Counted from the stretch's first letter, positions 6,414 through 13,057 are shown. The stretch: DNA of 13,951 bases from JANRLJ01 sp034437895 (GCA_034437895.1 DAOTTO010000135.1:1-13951); one strand, 5' to 3'. The notes: generated by a model from the sequence alone, not told the origin. Made by a program: numbers and translations.

Positions 6414-6442
6414 AGTTTAAGCCAGCTTTAAGCCAGTGTCAA
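6414..6442 (-). promoter_or_regulatory. Promoter of SWIM gene
   Basis: On the minus strand: perfect -35 TTGACA (6437-6442), a 17-base spacer and -10 TAAACT (6414-6419). The predicted start is near 6407. The spacer and -10 are made of the 11-bp tandem repeat, and the -35 almost coincides with that of the plus-strand promoter. Confidence 0.6.
6416..6437. repeat. Tandem 11-bp repeat in the divergent control region
   Basis: TTTAAGCCAGC followed directly by TTTAAGCCAGT, ten of eleven bases identical. The one-turn period puts both copies on the same DNA face, as for tandem binding of a winged-helix response regulator. It covers the minus-strand spacer and abuts the plus-strand -35. Confidence 0.55.
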
Positions 6443-6464
6443 ATTAAGAAATAATTTTTATAAT
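6436..6464 (+). promoter_or_regulatory. Promoter of epimerase operon
   Basis: On the plus strand: -35 GTGTCA (6436-6441), a 17-base spacer and perfect -10 TATAAT (6459-6464) in an AT-rich stretch. The predicted start near 6471 gives a leader of about 198 bases. The poor -35 next to the tandem repeat fits an activated promoter. Confidence 0.6.
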
Positions 6465-6470
6465 ACAGAT

Positions 6471-6668
6471 TCGCCTCTACAGAAAGAATACAAGGGATTA
6501 GCTATTGTCTTGTAGGGAAGGTATATGTGCCGTCGGCTATACCCATTTTTTAAACACCCCCAAACATAACGACGGGTTGTCAGTCTGCTGTGTTTGGGTT
6601 AACATGCGGACGATGACGCAACGCCCTTTAATTGGGCAATCTAAAATACTGAGACATCGAGGATACGC
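6471..6668 (+). promoter_or_regulatory. Structured leader of the epimerase operon
   Basis: This leader of about 200 bases has three inverted repeats. TACAAG/CTTGTA spans 6489-6514. GGTATA/TATACC spans 6520-6543, with GCC/GGC inside, and is followed at 6546-6551 by six T. CCCAAACA/TGTTTGGG spans 6559-6598. The second looks like a short intrinsic terminator and could act as an attenuator. Two tiny frames are also present: one of 14 codons at 6525-6569 preceded by AGGGA, and one of 22 codons at 6604-6672 whose TGA overlaps the epimerase ATG. I cannot say whether either is translated. I recognise no known riboswitch. Confidence 0.4.
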
Positions 6669-7652
6669 ATGATACGCGCCTTAATTACCGGGGGGGCTGG
6701 GTTTATCGGCAGTCACCTTGCCGAACACTTGCTTAATGCAGGCCAGCATGTAACTGTTATTGATGATCTTAGCACCGGACGTTTTGACAACATCGCTCGG
6801 CTGGAGCATCATCCCAATTTTCGTTACGCTATTGAAGATATTCGCAACATCCACGTTATTGATCGCCTTATCAGCGAATGTGACATTATTTATCATTTAG
6901 CCGCGATGGTCGGTGTGCAGAAAATCATCAATGAGCCGATCAACACCATCGAAGTCAATGTCGGTGGCACAGAGATTATCTTAAAAACGGCGCGGCGTTA
7001 TCGCAAGAAAGTCATGATCGCCTCGACTTCGGAAGTCTATGGCAAAGGGGTCAGCTTTCCTTTCCGTGAGGATGATGACAGTCTGCTGGGTCCCACCGTC
7101 CGCAATCGTTGGGCGTATGCCGCCTCCAAAGCAATTGATGAATTTCTCTCGTTGGCTTATCACAAAGAAGTCGATCTTCCGGTGGTCATCTTCCGTCTAT
7201 TTAACACCGTTGGGCCGCGCCAGCGTGGGCAGTATGGCATGGTCGTGCCGCGCTTCGTCCAATGGGCGCTGAGTGGACAGCCGATTCAAGTTTACGGCAC
7301 GGGCGATCAAAGCCGCTGTTTCGGCAATATCTTTGATGTTATCGATGCCATCCAAAAATTATCCGAGGAAGATAGCGCACTTGGCCAAGTCTACAACATC
7401 GGCAGTAATGAAGAAATCTCGATTATCGGGCTGGCAGAAAAAGTCCGCCAACGCGCCGGAAGCCATTCCGAGATTAAACTGATCCCTTACGATCAAGCCT
7501 ACGAACCCGGCTTTGAGGATTTCCAGCGGCGTGTTCCCAGCCTGGAAAAAGTGATGCAAATCATCGAGTGGGCACCTTCCACCCCGCTTGATACCACAAT
7601 TGACCAGATTATCCAATATCATCAGGAGAATCCTAAGCTATGGCAGAAGTAA
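6669..7652 (+). CDS. NAD-dependent nucleotide-sugar epimerase/dehydratase (extended SDR)
   Basis: This 327-residue protein is an extended short-chain dehydrogenase, the class that modifies nucleotide-activated sugars for polysaccharide or glycan synthesis. Seen: the NAD-binding TGGAGFIGSHL at the N-terminus (Gly8, Gly11, Gly14), the acidic pair Asp32-Asp33 that favours NAD, STSEVYG (119-125) with the catalytic Thr/Ser, and YAASK (Tyr150, Lys154). The RLFNTVGPRQ segment and the Arg in DQSRCF are typical of the UDP-glucose 4-epimerase and UDP-glucuronate decarboxylase groups. The substrate cannot be told from sequence by eye. The ATG at 6669 has GAGG six bases upstream. The gene overlaps the pentapeptide-repeat gene by 13 bases. 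No glycosyltransferase lies beside it. Confidence 0.88.
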   Translation: MIRALITGGAGFIGSHLAEHLLNAGQHVTVIDDLSTGRFDNIARLEHHPNFRYAIEDIRNIHVIDRLISECDIIYHLAAMVGVQKIINEPINTIEVNVGGTEIILKTARRYRKKVMIASTSEVYGKGVSFPFREDDDSLLGPTVRNRWAYAASKAIDEFLSLAYHKEVDLPVVIFRLFNTVGPRQRGQYGMVVPRFVQWALSGQPIQVYGTGDQSRCFGNIFDVIDAIQKLSEEDSALGQVYNIGSNEEISIIGLAEKVRQRAGSHSEIKLIPYDQAYEPGFEDFQRRVPSLEKVMQIIEWAPSTPLDTTIDQIIQYHQENPKLWQK

Positions 7653-8083
7653 CCCGCAAAGAACTGATTATGATGCTCAACGGTTCGGATCGTCCCCGCT
7701 TGGCAGGGGTCGATTTAAGCAATATCGATATGAATCGGTTGGATTTTGAAGGTGCTAACCTGCGTGGGGCAAATCTTCAAGCCAGCAATATGCTCGAATC
7801 CATTTTGCGCTCGACCAATATGACGGGCGTGAATATGACCGGGACGCAAGCGGCTTATGCGGATATGGACAAAGCTAACCTGACCGCCGCCAACCTGACC
7901 CTGACCAATTTACAAGGCGCTCGCTTGACGAATGCCACCCTGACCAACGCCACGTTGAATGGCGCAAATTTGCAGGGTGCGATTCTCAAGGGCGCAATCG
8001 TCACTGGGGTGAAGTTTGATAACGGAACGACTTGGCCTGACGGCAAAAAAGGCACGGCAGGCAACCCCACCAGCTATATTTAG
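7640..8083 (+). CDS. Pentapeptide-repeat protein
   Basis: This 147-residue protein consists mostly of A(N/D)LXX repeats from about residue 20 to 122, for example GANLRGANLQ and the run of TNATL/NGANLQ units. This builds a right-handed quadrilateral beta-helix. A short N-terminal stretch (MAEVTRKELIMML) and a Gly/Pro-rich tail (NGTTWPDGKKG) flank it; such a tail is common in these proteins. There is no signal peptide, so it is probably cytoplasmic. The ATG at 7640 lies inside the end of the epimerase gene, with AGGAG eleven bases upstream, so the two are translated from one message. Known members include DNA mimics protecting gyrase, but most have no known role, and nothing here points to one. 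Confidence 0.88.
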   Translation: MAEVTRKELIMMLNGSDRPRLAGVDLSNIDMNRLDFEGANLRGANLQASNMLESILRSTNMTGVNMTGTQAAYADMDKANLTAANLTLTNLQGARLTNATLTNATLNGANLQGAILKGAIVTGVKFDNGTTWPDGKKGTAGNPTSYI

Positions 8084-8085
8084 CA

Positions 8086-8114
8086 GGTAGCTTTCAGCAG
8101 TTAGCGATTAGCTT
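8086..8114. repeat. Heptad-type repeat, left copy
   Basis: The stretch is made of degenerate 7-base units of the form TAGCnnT (TAGCTTT, CAGCAGT, TAGCGAT, TAGCTT). Its last 12 bases, AGCGATTAGCTT, occur inverted at 8252-8263. It starts three bases after the pentapeptide gene stop. Confidence 0.5.
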
Positions 8115-8201
8115 TTGGCTATTCAAGCTGCATGAGCTTTATTTGGAATTTTAGCAACACTCGCTCCTCCTGCAATATCAAATCCGCTTGCATCTGTATT
8201 C

Positions 8202-8240
8202 AAAAAGAGGCGTGTTTTCTAAGAAAACTACGCCTCTTTT
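8202..8240. terminator. Bidirectional terminator between convergent genes
   Basis: An 11-bp stem AAAAGAGGCGT/ACGCCTCTTTT continues after a one-base bulge into six more pairs (GTTTTC/GAAAAC) with a 3-base loop. It ends in four T on the plus strand and five T on the minus strand. It lies between the pentapeptide gene (plus) and the toastrack gene (minus) and can serve both. Confidence 0.85.
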
Positions 8241-8251
8241 GAATTTGCTAT

Positions 8252-8277
8252 AAGCTAATCGCTGATAGCTAACCGCT
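8252..8277. repeat. Heptad-type repeat, right copy (inverted)
   Basis: The reverse strand reads as units of the same TAGC-type heptad seen at 8086-8114. Positions 8252-8263 are the exact inverse of 8103-8114. The copy ends six bases before the stop of the toastrack gene. With the left copy it brackets the terminator. Confidence 0.5.
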
Positions 8278-8282
8278 AAAAA

Positions 8283-9134
8283 CTAGACCAGCGTTGCGTC
8301 CGTCTTGACTTGCAGGCTGCCTACGCCGCCTTCATAGTCGATGACGATCTGCTTTTCCGCGACATTAAAGCCGGGGGTCTCCCACACGCCACCGCGTCCA
8401 ATGAAATCATCGTTATCCTTCACGCGGCTGAAGTGATCGGGCATCTTTACGCCGCCAAGATTACCGTCAACCGTAACACGGACAGCTGCTTTATACGGAA
8501 CATTGATTTTAACCGCGCCGACACCGCCTTCGATGTCGATCCGCGCTGCGGCATTTTCCGCGATATTGAGGATCGTCGCGCCAACCCCGCCCTCAATGCT
8601 GGCCTGATAGCTGCCGTCTGGTAGGCTCAATTGAATTTCTCCCACGCCGCTGTCCAAATTCAAGCGAGTGAGTTGTAGACCCGTCAAGTCAATGTGTGCC
8701 GGGCCCACTCCGCCATCAATGTCGAGCTTAAGCGGCACTTTGGGACTCAAACGCACATCCCAGCGCAGTTCACCGCGATTAGTCACCGACTTTAGGGCGC
8801 GGCGTACCGAACCGACTACTTGATTGACCCCCGGTTTTTGGCGTAAGCGCACGGTCTTATCCACATCGCCGGAAGTCGTAAATTCGATTTCGCCGACGTA
8901 AGCCAGATCAGCCTCGAACAAATTGTCCGAATCGACCAACGGCTTAATCGAAGACTGCCCAAGCGACAAATCCAGTTTGATGTTGCCGGTACTCGCGCCT
9001 TCTAACCCAACTTGATAACTCGACTGCTTGATCTCTTCGCCTTCGGTGAAGGTATCAACCATCTTGTTAAAGCGATCTCCGATTTTATCAAACGAGAACG
9101 ACCATTCGGTTTTGTACTGCTTTTCATTCGTCAT
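8283..9134 (-). CDS. Toastrack-domain protein (LiaF C-terminal/DUF4097-like)
   Basis: This 283-residue protein has a repeated beta structure with G-rich turns at about 141, 162, 182, 203, 224 and 269 (GGVG, SGVG, GGVG, GGVG, GNLG, GGVG). The first five are spaced 20-21 residues. This is the single-stranded beta-helix pattern of the toastrack fold seen in LiaF-like and DUF4097 proteins. In LiaF the domain follows membrane helices and senses cell-envelope stress. Here I see no membrane segment and no signal peptide, so the domain stands alone and is probably cytoplasmic. The ATG at 9134 was chosen because GAAGGAAGGA lies just upstream; a TTG at 9158 precedes that site. The gene points away from the surface-protein operon beginning at 9352, so the two may share control. 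Function unknown. Confidence 0.78.
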   Translation of the reverse strand: MTNEKQYKTEWSFSFDKIGDRFNKMVDTFTEGEEIKQSSYQVGLEGASTGNIKLDLSLGQSSIKPLVDSDNLFEADLAYVGEIEFTTSGDVDKTVRLRQKPGVNQVVGSVRRALKSVTNRGELRWDVRLSPKVPLKLDIDGGVGPAHIDLTGLQLTRLNLDSGVGEIQLSLPDGSYQASIEGGVGATILNIAENAAARIDIEGGVGAVKINVPYKAAVRVTVDGNLGGVKMPDHFSRVKDNDDFIGRGGVWETPGFNVAEKQIVIDYEGGVGSLQVKTDATLV

Positions 9135-9255
9135 GGGAATATTCCTTCCTTCTAACAATGAGTCTATCCCATTGTAAATTGTTTTGATGAGCTACTCTTT
9201 AATACGCACATATCCGCAGAAAGTTGCTAAACCGCAAGACTAAGAAATACAACGG

Positions 9256-9286
9256 TTGACGCTGCTTACCTAAACCATGCTATAAT
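9256..9286 (+). promoter_or_regulatory. Extended -10 promoter of the surface-protein operon
   Basis: Perfect -10 TATAAT (9281-9286) preceded by TGC (extended -10), with TTGACG (9256-9261) 19 bases upstream. The spacer is two bases longer than ideal, which the extended -10 may offset. The start near 9293 gives a leader of about 59 bases, including a small hairpin CTGAC/GTCAG (9321-9337). GGAG at 9341-9344 is seven bases before the ATG. Confidence 0.7.
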
Positions 9287-9351
9287 GCCGCCTCAAATTC
9301 CGGCAGCTCTTTAACCAGAACTGACCGAAAAAGTCAGCTTGGAGAAACAAA

Positions 9352-11001
9352 ATGCCTCAAAAAAAAGTCTGGATTCTGCTTTTAGCGCTGCTGGCGCTGT
9401 CTTTCGGGGGGATCATTTCCGCCCAGGATGCTACTGCCACTAATTTATTGCGGGATCCCGGATTTGAAAATCAGAGTACTTGGCCTGTCGCCGCTGCCGC
9501 ATCGGATAACAGCGCTGTTTTCGCCGTCGCCCCAGATTGGCAAGGCTGGGTGACGGAACAACCCCGTACACAAGACTGGCAAAATCGAATCCCGAATGGG
9601 TATCCCTTCAGTGAAAATGGCGCGGGTTATACCCACTCCGGCAATCGCTCGCAGGAGATCAGCCGGGGCAGCGCCACATTTACGGCTGCCGTTTATCAAT
9701 CTGTCGCCGTTACGCCTAATTCTAACGTAACGGGCAGCGCATGGGTGCGGATGAATCTGAACCTGAATGCCAACCCCGGCGCACAAGCGCGTGTTGGGAT
9801 TGACCCCAATGGCGGTAGTAATCCATTTGACAGCGACATCGTGTGGTCAACGTGGGCGGTCAATTCGCTTTACTGGACTCAGCTTACCGTCAGCGCGACT
9901 GTTGTTGGGCCAAATGCGACCATTTTCCTGTATGCGACACAGGCTTTCCCGGCAGACCCGAATGGTATGTATTGGGATGATGCCTCGCTTACGGGCGGCG
10001 GCGCGGGTGGGGCAGTTACGCCCGGCACAGGCACAGCGGGTACGCCCGGTGCAACCGCCGCGCCTACCGTCCCTCCACCGCCAGCCCAAGCCAGTTTCGT
10101 TGTCCCGCAGCCGCCACAAGCTGATGGCTCGGTTGTCCATACCGTGCAATCCGGTGATACGATCAACGCGATTTCCGTCGCTTATGGTGTGGCCGTCCCA
10201 GATATTCTCACACTCAACAATCTGGCAAATGCCCGTATCATCCAAATTGGGCAGCGCTTGATTATCCGTCCCGCTGGCGAAGGTGGCGAAGAGGAAGGCG
10301 GTGAGGACAATGGGACTGCCGCGCCCATTCGTACCCGAAGCAGCGCAGATACTAGCGAAGCCACTGCGTCGGGGCAAACAGCAGGACAAAATCCGACGGC
10401 TGAACCGCAGGAAGAAGAACCAACTGCTGAGGAACCAGCGCCGCAGCCTACCCGCACCCCTGCGCCACCTGCACCCGTCGCGCAGGCCGATACTGACCAA
10501 CAAATTGACCCGGCCTCAGTGGTTTCTTCAGTCTGCGTAACGCTGTTTGAAGACACCAACATGAATCGGATTCAGGATCAGGAAGAAATCCCACTAAGCG
10601 GCGGCGAAATTACGCTGAATAAAGGTGCTGAAACCGTCGAAACGCATGAGCCATCTGGCGAACCGGATCCGTTTTGCTTTAGCGATTTAGAAGCAGGCGA
10701 TTATGTGGCGGCGGCTAGCGCGCCGGAAAATTATGGCTTGACGAGTCCCGACCAAATTCGTCTGCGCGTCCAGCCCGGAACAACGCTCAATGTCGTCTTT
10801 GGGGCGGCGGAAGGTGTGGAGGCTGCTGCGCCTCCGCCTGCCGATGCAGGGCAGTTGGTGGAAGAAGTCGCTACACCAGCGGAAACTGAAACAGATTCGA
10901 CCAATCAACTTCTGCAAATCAGCGGTTTGATCGTCTTTGGTTTAGCAGGTGTGACACTGATCGGCGGCGCAGCGGCTGTTTTCCTGATGCGTCGGCGCTA
11001 A
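9352..11001 (+). CDS. Exported, membrane-anchored protein with LysM and SdrD-B-like domains
   Basis: This 549-residue protein starts with a signal peptide (1-24; KK, a leucine-rich core, then ISA before QD). A beta-sandwich region follows (about 30-215, starting NLLRDPGFEN), like carbohydrate-binding CBM4/9 modules. Next is a LysM domain (about 261-307: VQSGDTINAISVAYGV...NNLANARIIQIGQRLII), which binds peptidoglycan or other N-acetylglucosamine polymers. Then come an acidic, Pro/Thr/Glu-rich linker and an SdrD-B/Cna-B-like domain (about 394-483) with a calcium-type loop DTNMNRIQDQEE and two cysteines. A hydrophobic helix (about 522-545) and RRR end it. There is no LPXTG motif, so it is held by the membrane helix. 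The protein probably sits outside the cell, tied to membrane and wall. It forms an operon with the next gene, 14 bases on. Confidence 0.85.
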   Translation: MPQKKVWILLLALLALSFGGIISAQDATATNLLRDPGFENQSTWPVAAAASDNSAVFAVAPDWQGWVTEQPRTQDWQNRIPNGYPFSENGAGYTHSGNRSQEISRGSATFTAAVYQSVAVTPNSNVTGSAWVRMNLNLNANPGAQARVGIDPNGGSNPFDSDIVWSTWAVNSLYWTQLTVSATVVGPNATIFLYATQAFPADPNGMYWDDASLTGGGAGGAVTPGTGTAGTPGATAAPTVPPPPAQASFVVPQPPQADGSVVHTVQSGDTINAISVAYGVAVPDILTLNNLANARIIQIGQRLIIRPAGEGGEEEGGEDNGTAAPIRTRSSADTSEATASGQTAGQNPTAEPQEEEPTAEEPAPQPTRTPAPPAPVAQADTDQQIDPASVVSSVCVTLFEDTNMNRIQDQEEIPLSGGEITLNKGAETVETHEPSGEPDPFCFSDLEAGDYVAAASAPENYGLTSPDQIRLRVQPGTTLNVVFGAAEGVEAAAPPPADAGQLVEEVATPAETETDSTNQLLQISGLIVFGLAGVTLIGGAAAVFLMRRR

Positions 11002-11015
11002 AAGAGGAAAAACCT

Positions 11016-11690
11016 ATGACTCCGCGACTAATGCGCCTGGTGATGATAGTAGTCTACGTACTGATGCTGGCGAGCGTGACATTTCCGCTGGTGGCTCAGA
11101 ATGACGGTCAGCTTTGTGTGGAAGCGTTTGAAGACCGCAATGGTAATGGCGTTCAAGATGGGGGCGAACCGCTGCTGAATCGCGGGGTCAGTGCTAATTT
11201 GTTGGATCTAAGTGGCGTGATCGTCACCAGCCGGATTCTCGATAACTCACCCTTAGCGGGGCGCGGCTTGATCTGCTTTAACGAATTGGCGGCAGGCCAG
11301 TACAGTATTGAAATCAGCAGCGCGGATTATCAAGCGACGATCCCCGGGGGCCTCACTGTTGAGATCATCAGCGGTCTGCCGCCGCAAGTATTGACGTTTG
11401 GTGGACGACGAATCGAGAGCGAAACCGGAACGCCTGTCACGGATGTGACGACTCAAGCTGAAAAAGATGCCCTCGTAGAACGCGCACTCGTCGCGGGGGC
11501 AGGTTCAGCCGCCGCCATGCTGTTAATGGCTTTTATCGGTCTTATCATTTATGCGCTTACGCTGCGAAGCCGTTACCGTCGGCTTCCGTCCCCGCCTTCG
11601 GATGATTATTATCGCAAGCGCACAACCACCGGCTCGATGCGTGCTGTCCGCCCTTCTGATACGGGCGAATTTCCGCGTAATCGCCCCTAA
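11016..11690 (+). CDS. Exported single-pass protein with SdrD-B-like domain
   Basis: This 224-residue protein has a signal peptide (about 1-27), an SdrD-B-like domain (about 32-130), a membrane helix (about 160-183) and a basic cytoplasmic tail. The calcium loop DRNGNGVQDGGE (40-51) has the classic D-x-N-x-N-G-x-x-D-x-x-E pattern. Two cysteines, in LCVEAFED and LICFNEL, sit at the same places as in the preceding protein (VCVTLFED and FCFSDL), so a disulfide is likely and the two domains are related by duplication. GAGG lies eight bases before the ATG. The gene is 14 bases past the LysM gene and clearly cotranscribed. It may be a partner or anchor of that protein at the cell surface; this is inference. 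Confidence 0.8.
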   Translation: MTPRLMRLVMIVVYVLMLASVTFPLVAQNDGQLCVEAFEDRNGNGVQDGGEPLLNRGVSANLLDLSGVIVTSRILDNSPLAGRGLICFNELAAGQYSIEISSADYQATIPGGLTVEIISGLPPQVLTFGGRRIESETGTPVTDVTTQAEKDALVERALVAGAGSAAAMLLMAFIGLIIYALTLRSRYRRLPSPPSDDYYRKRTTTGSMRAVRPSDTGEFPRNRP

Positions 11691-11703
11691 TTAGTGAAGA
11701 GGG

Positions 11704-11740
11704 AAAAGTTGAAAGTGACAAGTTTTGCTTTCAACTTTTT
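11704..11740. terminator. Terminator between surface operon and alanine dehydrogenase
   Basis: Perfect 12-bp arms AAAAGTTGAAAG/CTTTCAACTTTT with a 12-base loop, ending in five T on the plus strand. It lies 13 bases past the stop of the second surface gene and 18 bases before the end of the convergent ald gene. A second, overlapping stem AAAGTGACA (11712-11720)/TGTCACTTT (11744-11752) excludes the first. Confidence 0.8.
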
Positions 11741-11757
11741 ACCTGTCACTTTACGCC

Positions 11758-12891
11758 TCACCCGCGCACGAGTTCACCCCAAACCACCGTTTGCAAATCG
11801 GTTGACGGCAGATTAAAAGTTTCCGCCACCGCCGGATACGTCACGCGACCATGATAAATATTTAAGCCCTTCGCCAAGCCAGGATCGCTCCGCATCGCCT
11901 CGCTCAACCCATGATCGGCGACACGCAGCACATAACGCAGCGTCGCATTCGACAATGCCAAGCTCGATGTGCGCGGCACTGCCCCCGGCATATTGGCAAC
12001 GCCGTAATGTAAAACACCATCCACAACATAGGTCGGATTGCTGTGCGTGGTGGCATGGGTCGTCTCGACACAACCACCCTGATCGACAGCAACATCGACA
12101 ATCACGCTGCCAGCAGGCATCGTCGGCAGCATATCACGCCGAATCAAACGCGGCGCTTTGGCACCCGTAATCAGCACCGCGCCGATAACGGCATCAGCAG
12201 TCTTGATCGACTCGGCGATGTTGGCGGCATTAGAATAAAGTGTCGTGAGGCGACCATGCAGCGTATCTTCTAAATAACGCAACCGTTCTAAGTTAATGTC
12301 GAGTAGCGTTACATTTGCGCCCATCCCCAAAGCGACTTTTGCCGCATTCGTCCCGACGGTTCCGCCGCCCAAAACGACCACATGCGCCGGAGCAACACCG
12401 GGAACACCGCCCATCAGGATTCCGCGTCCGCTTTGTGTTCGGGTGAGGTAATGCGCCACAATCTGCGTCGCCATTCGCCCGGCGACTTCGCTCATTGGCT
12501 CTAACAACGGGAGACGGCCTTCGCTGTCGGTGACGGTTTCATAAGCCAAACCAACTGTGCCGCTTTCCAGCATTTTGTGGGTCAATTCCTCAGCGGCGGC
12601 GAGATGCAAATAAGTAAATAAAATCAAATCATCACGTAAATAAGCATATTCGCTGGGCTGCGGCTCTTTGACCTTGACGATCATCTTGGCCTTTTCCCAC
12701 ACCTCTTCGGCATCAGCTAGTACGGTGGCTCCGGCAGTGCGGTATTCGGCATCGGTAAAGGCGCTGCCTACGCCTGCCCCCATCTGCACGAGAACCTCAT
12801 GCCCATGCGTAACCAATTCGCGTACCCCATCCGGCGGCAGCGCAACACGGTATTCATCGGTTTTCACTTCTTTAGGGATACCGACAATCAT
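11758..12891 (-). CDS. ald: Alanine dehydrogenase
   Basis: This complete 377-residue protein catalyses the reversible NAD-dependent deamination of L-alanine to pyruvate and ammonia. It matches the family from end to end: MIVGIPKEVK, then Arg15 in DEYRVALPP, Lys75 in VKVKEPQ, His96 in YLHLAA, the NAD site GGGTVG (175-180) with Asp198 at the end of the second strand, and Asp270 in VDVAVDQGGC. These are the substrate and catalytic residues known from bacterial alanine dehydrogenases. The ATG at 12891 has AAGGA nine bases upstream. The gene stands alone, bounded by terminators on both sides. Its upstream region has a 13-bp palindrome overlapping the -35 position, so it is probably under specific control, for which Lrp/AsnC-type regulators are known with ald in other bacteria. 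Confidence 0.96.
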   Translation of the reverse strand: MIVGIPKEVKTDEYRVALPPDGVRELVTHGHEVLVQMGAGVGSAFTDAEYRTAGATVLADAEEVWEKAKMIVKVKEPQPSEYAYLRDDLILFTYLHLAAAEELTHKMLESGTVGLAYETVTDSEGRLPLLEPMSEVAGRMATQIVAHYLTRTQSGRGILMGGVPGVAPAHVVVLGGGTVGTNAAKVALGMGANVTLLDINLERLRYLEDTLHGRLTTLYSNAANIAESIKTADAVIGAVLITGAKAPRLIRRDMLPTMPAGSVIVDVAVDQGGCVETTHATTHSNPTYVVDGVLHYGVANMPGAVPRTSSLALSNATLRYVLRVADHGLSEAMRSDPGLAKGLNIYHGRVTYPAVAETFNLPSTDLQTVVWGELVRG

Positions 12892-12948
12892 AATTTTTTG
12901 TCCTTAAAAATAAGCGCTAATCAGTGCGTTTATTGTACATCATGTCTG

Positions 12949-12981
12949 ATTATACGCGGCATGGAGTGATGCACTGTGCAT
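12949..12981 (-). promoter_or_regulatory. ald promoter with palindromic operator
   Basis: On the minus strand there is a perfect -10 TATAAT (12949-12954). No -35 consensus is present at the right distance; instead the perfect palindrome ATGCAC-T-GTGCAT (12969-12981) lies there. This suggests binding of a dimeric regulator at the -35. The predicted leader is about 50 bases. Confidence 0.5.
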
Positions 12982-13002
12982 AAAACCACTCAGGATAAAT
13001 AA

Positions 13003-13036
13003 AAATCGAGGAAGCCTCAAAGCAACCTCGATTTAT
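13003..13036 (-). terminator. Terminator of the sugar dehydrogenase gene
   Basis: On the minus strand, arms AAATCGAGG/CCTCGATTT (9 bp) with a 14-base loop are followed by TTATTTATCC. It lies 22 bases past the stop at 13058. A plus-strand T-run is also present. It insulates ald from the upstream gene. Confidence 0.75.
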
Positions 13037-13057
13037 TTTTATCGTTATTGATTTATT

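Noticed and set aside
6416..6437. Start of a CRISPR-like array
   Set aside because: Only two adjacent 11-bp copies without spacers and no cas genes; the position within promoters explains it better.
6604..6668. Possible c-di-GMP riboswitch in the epimerase leader (GACGCAA followed by GCCC/GGGC)
   Set aside because: Only a short part resembles the 3' half of that riboswitch class; the conserved GCAAACC-type half and tetraloop are not present.
9135..9158. TTG start at 9158 for the toastrack gene
   Set aside because: The purine-rich ribosome site lies between it and the ATG at 9134, so the ATG is the better start.
9767..10540. Long open frames on both strands across the LysM protein gene
   Set aside because: They are by-products of the biased composition of the real gene, which has a signal peptide, domains and a ribosome site; the others have none.
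10985..11001. Sortase-type cell-wall anchor at the C-terminus of the LysM protein
   Set aside because: The helix plus RRR tail looks right but there is no LPXTG-like motif before the helix.
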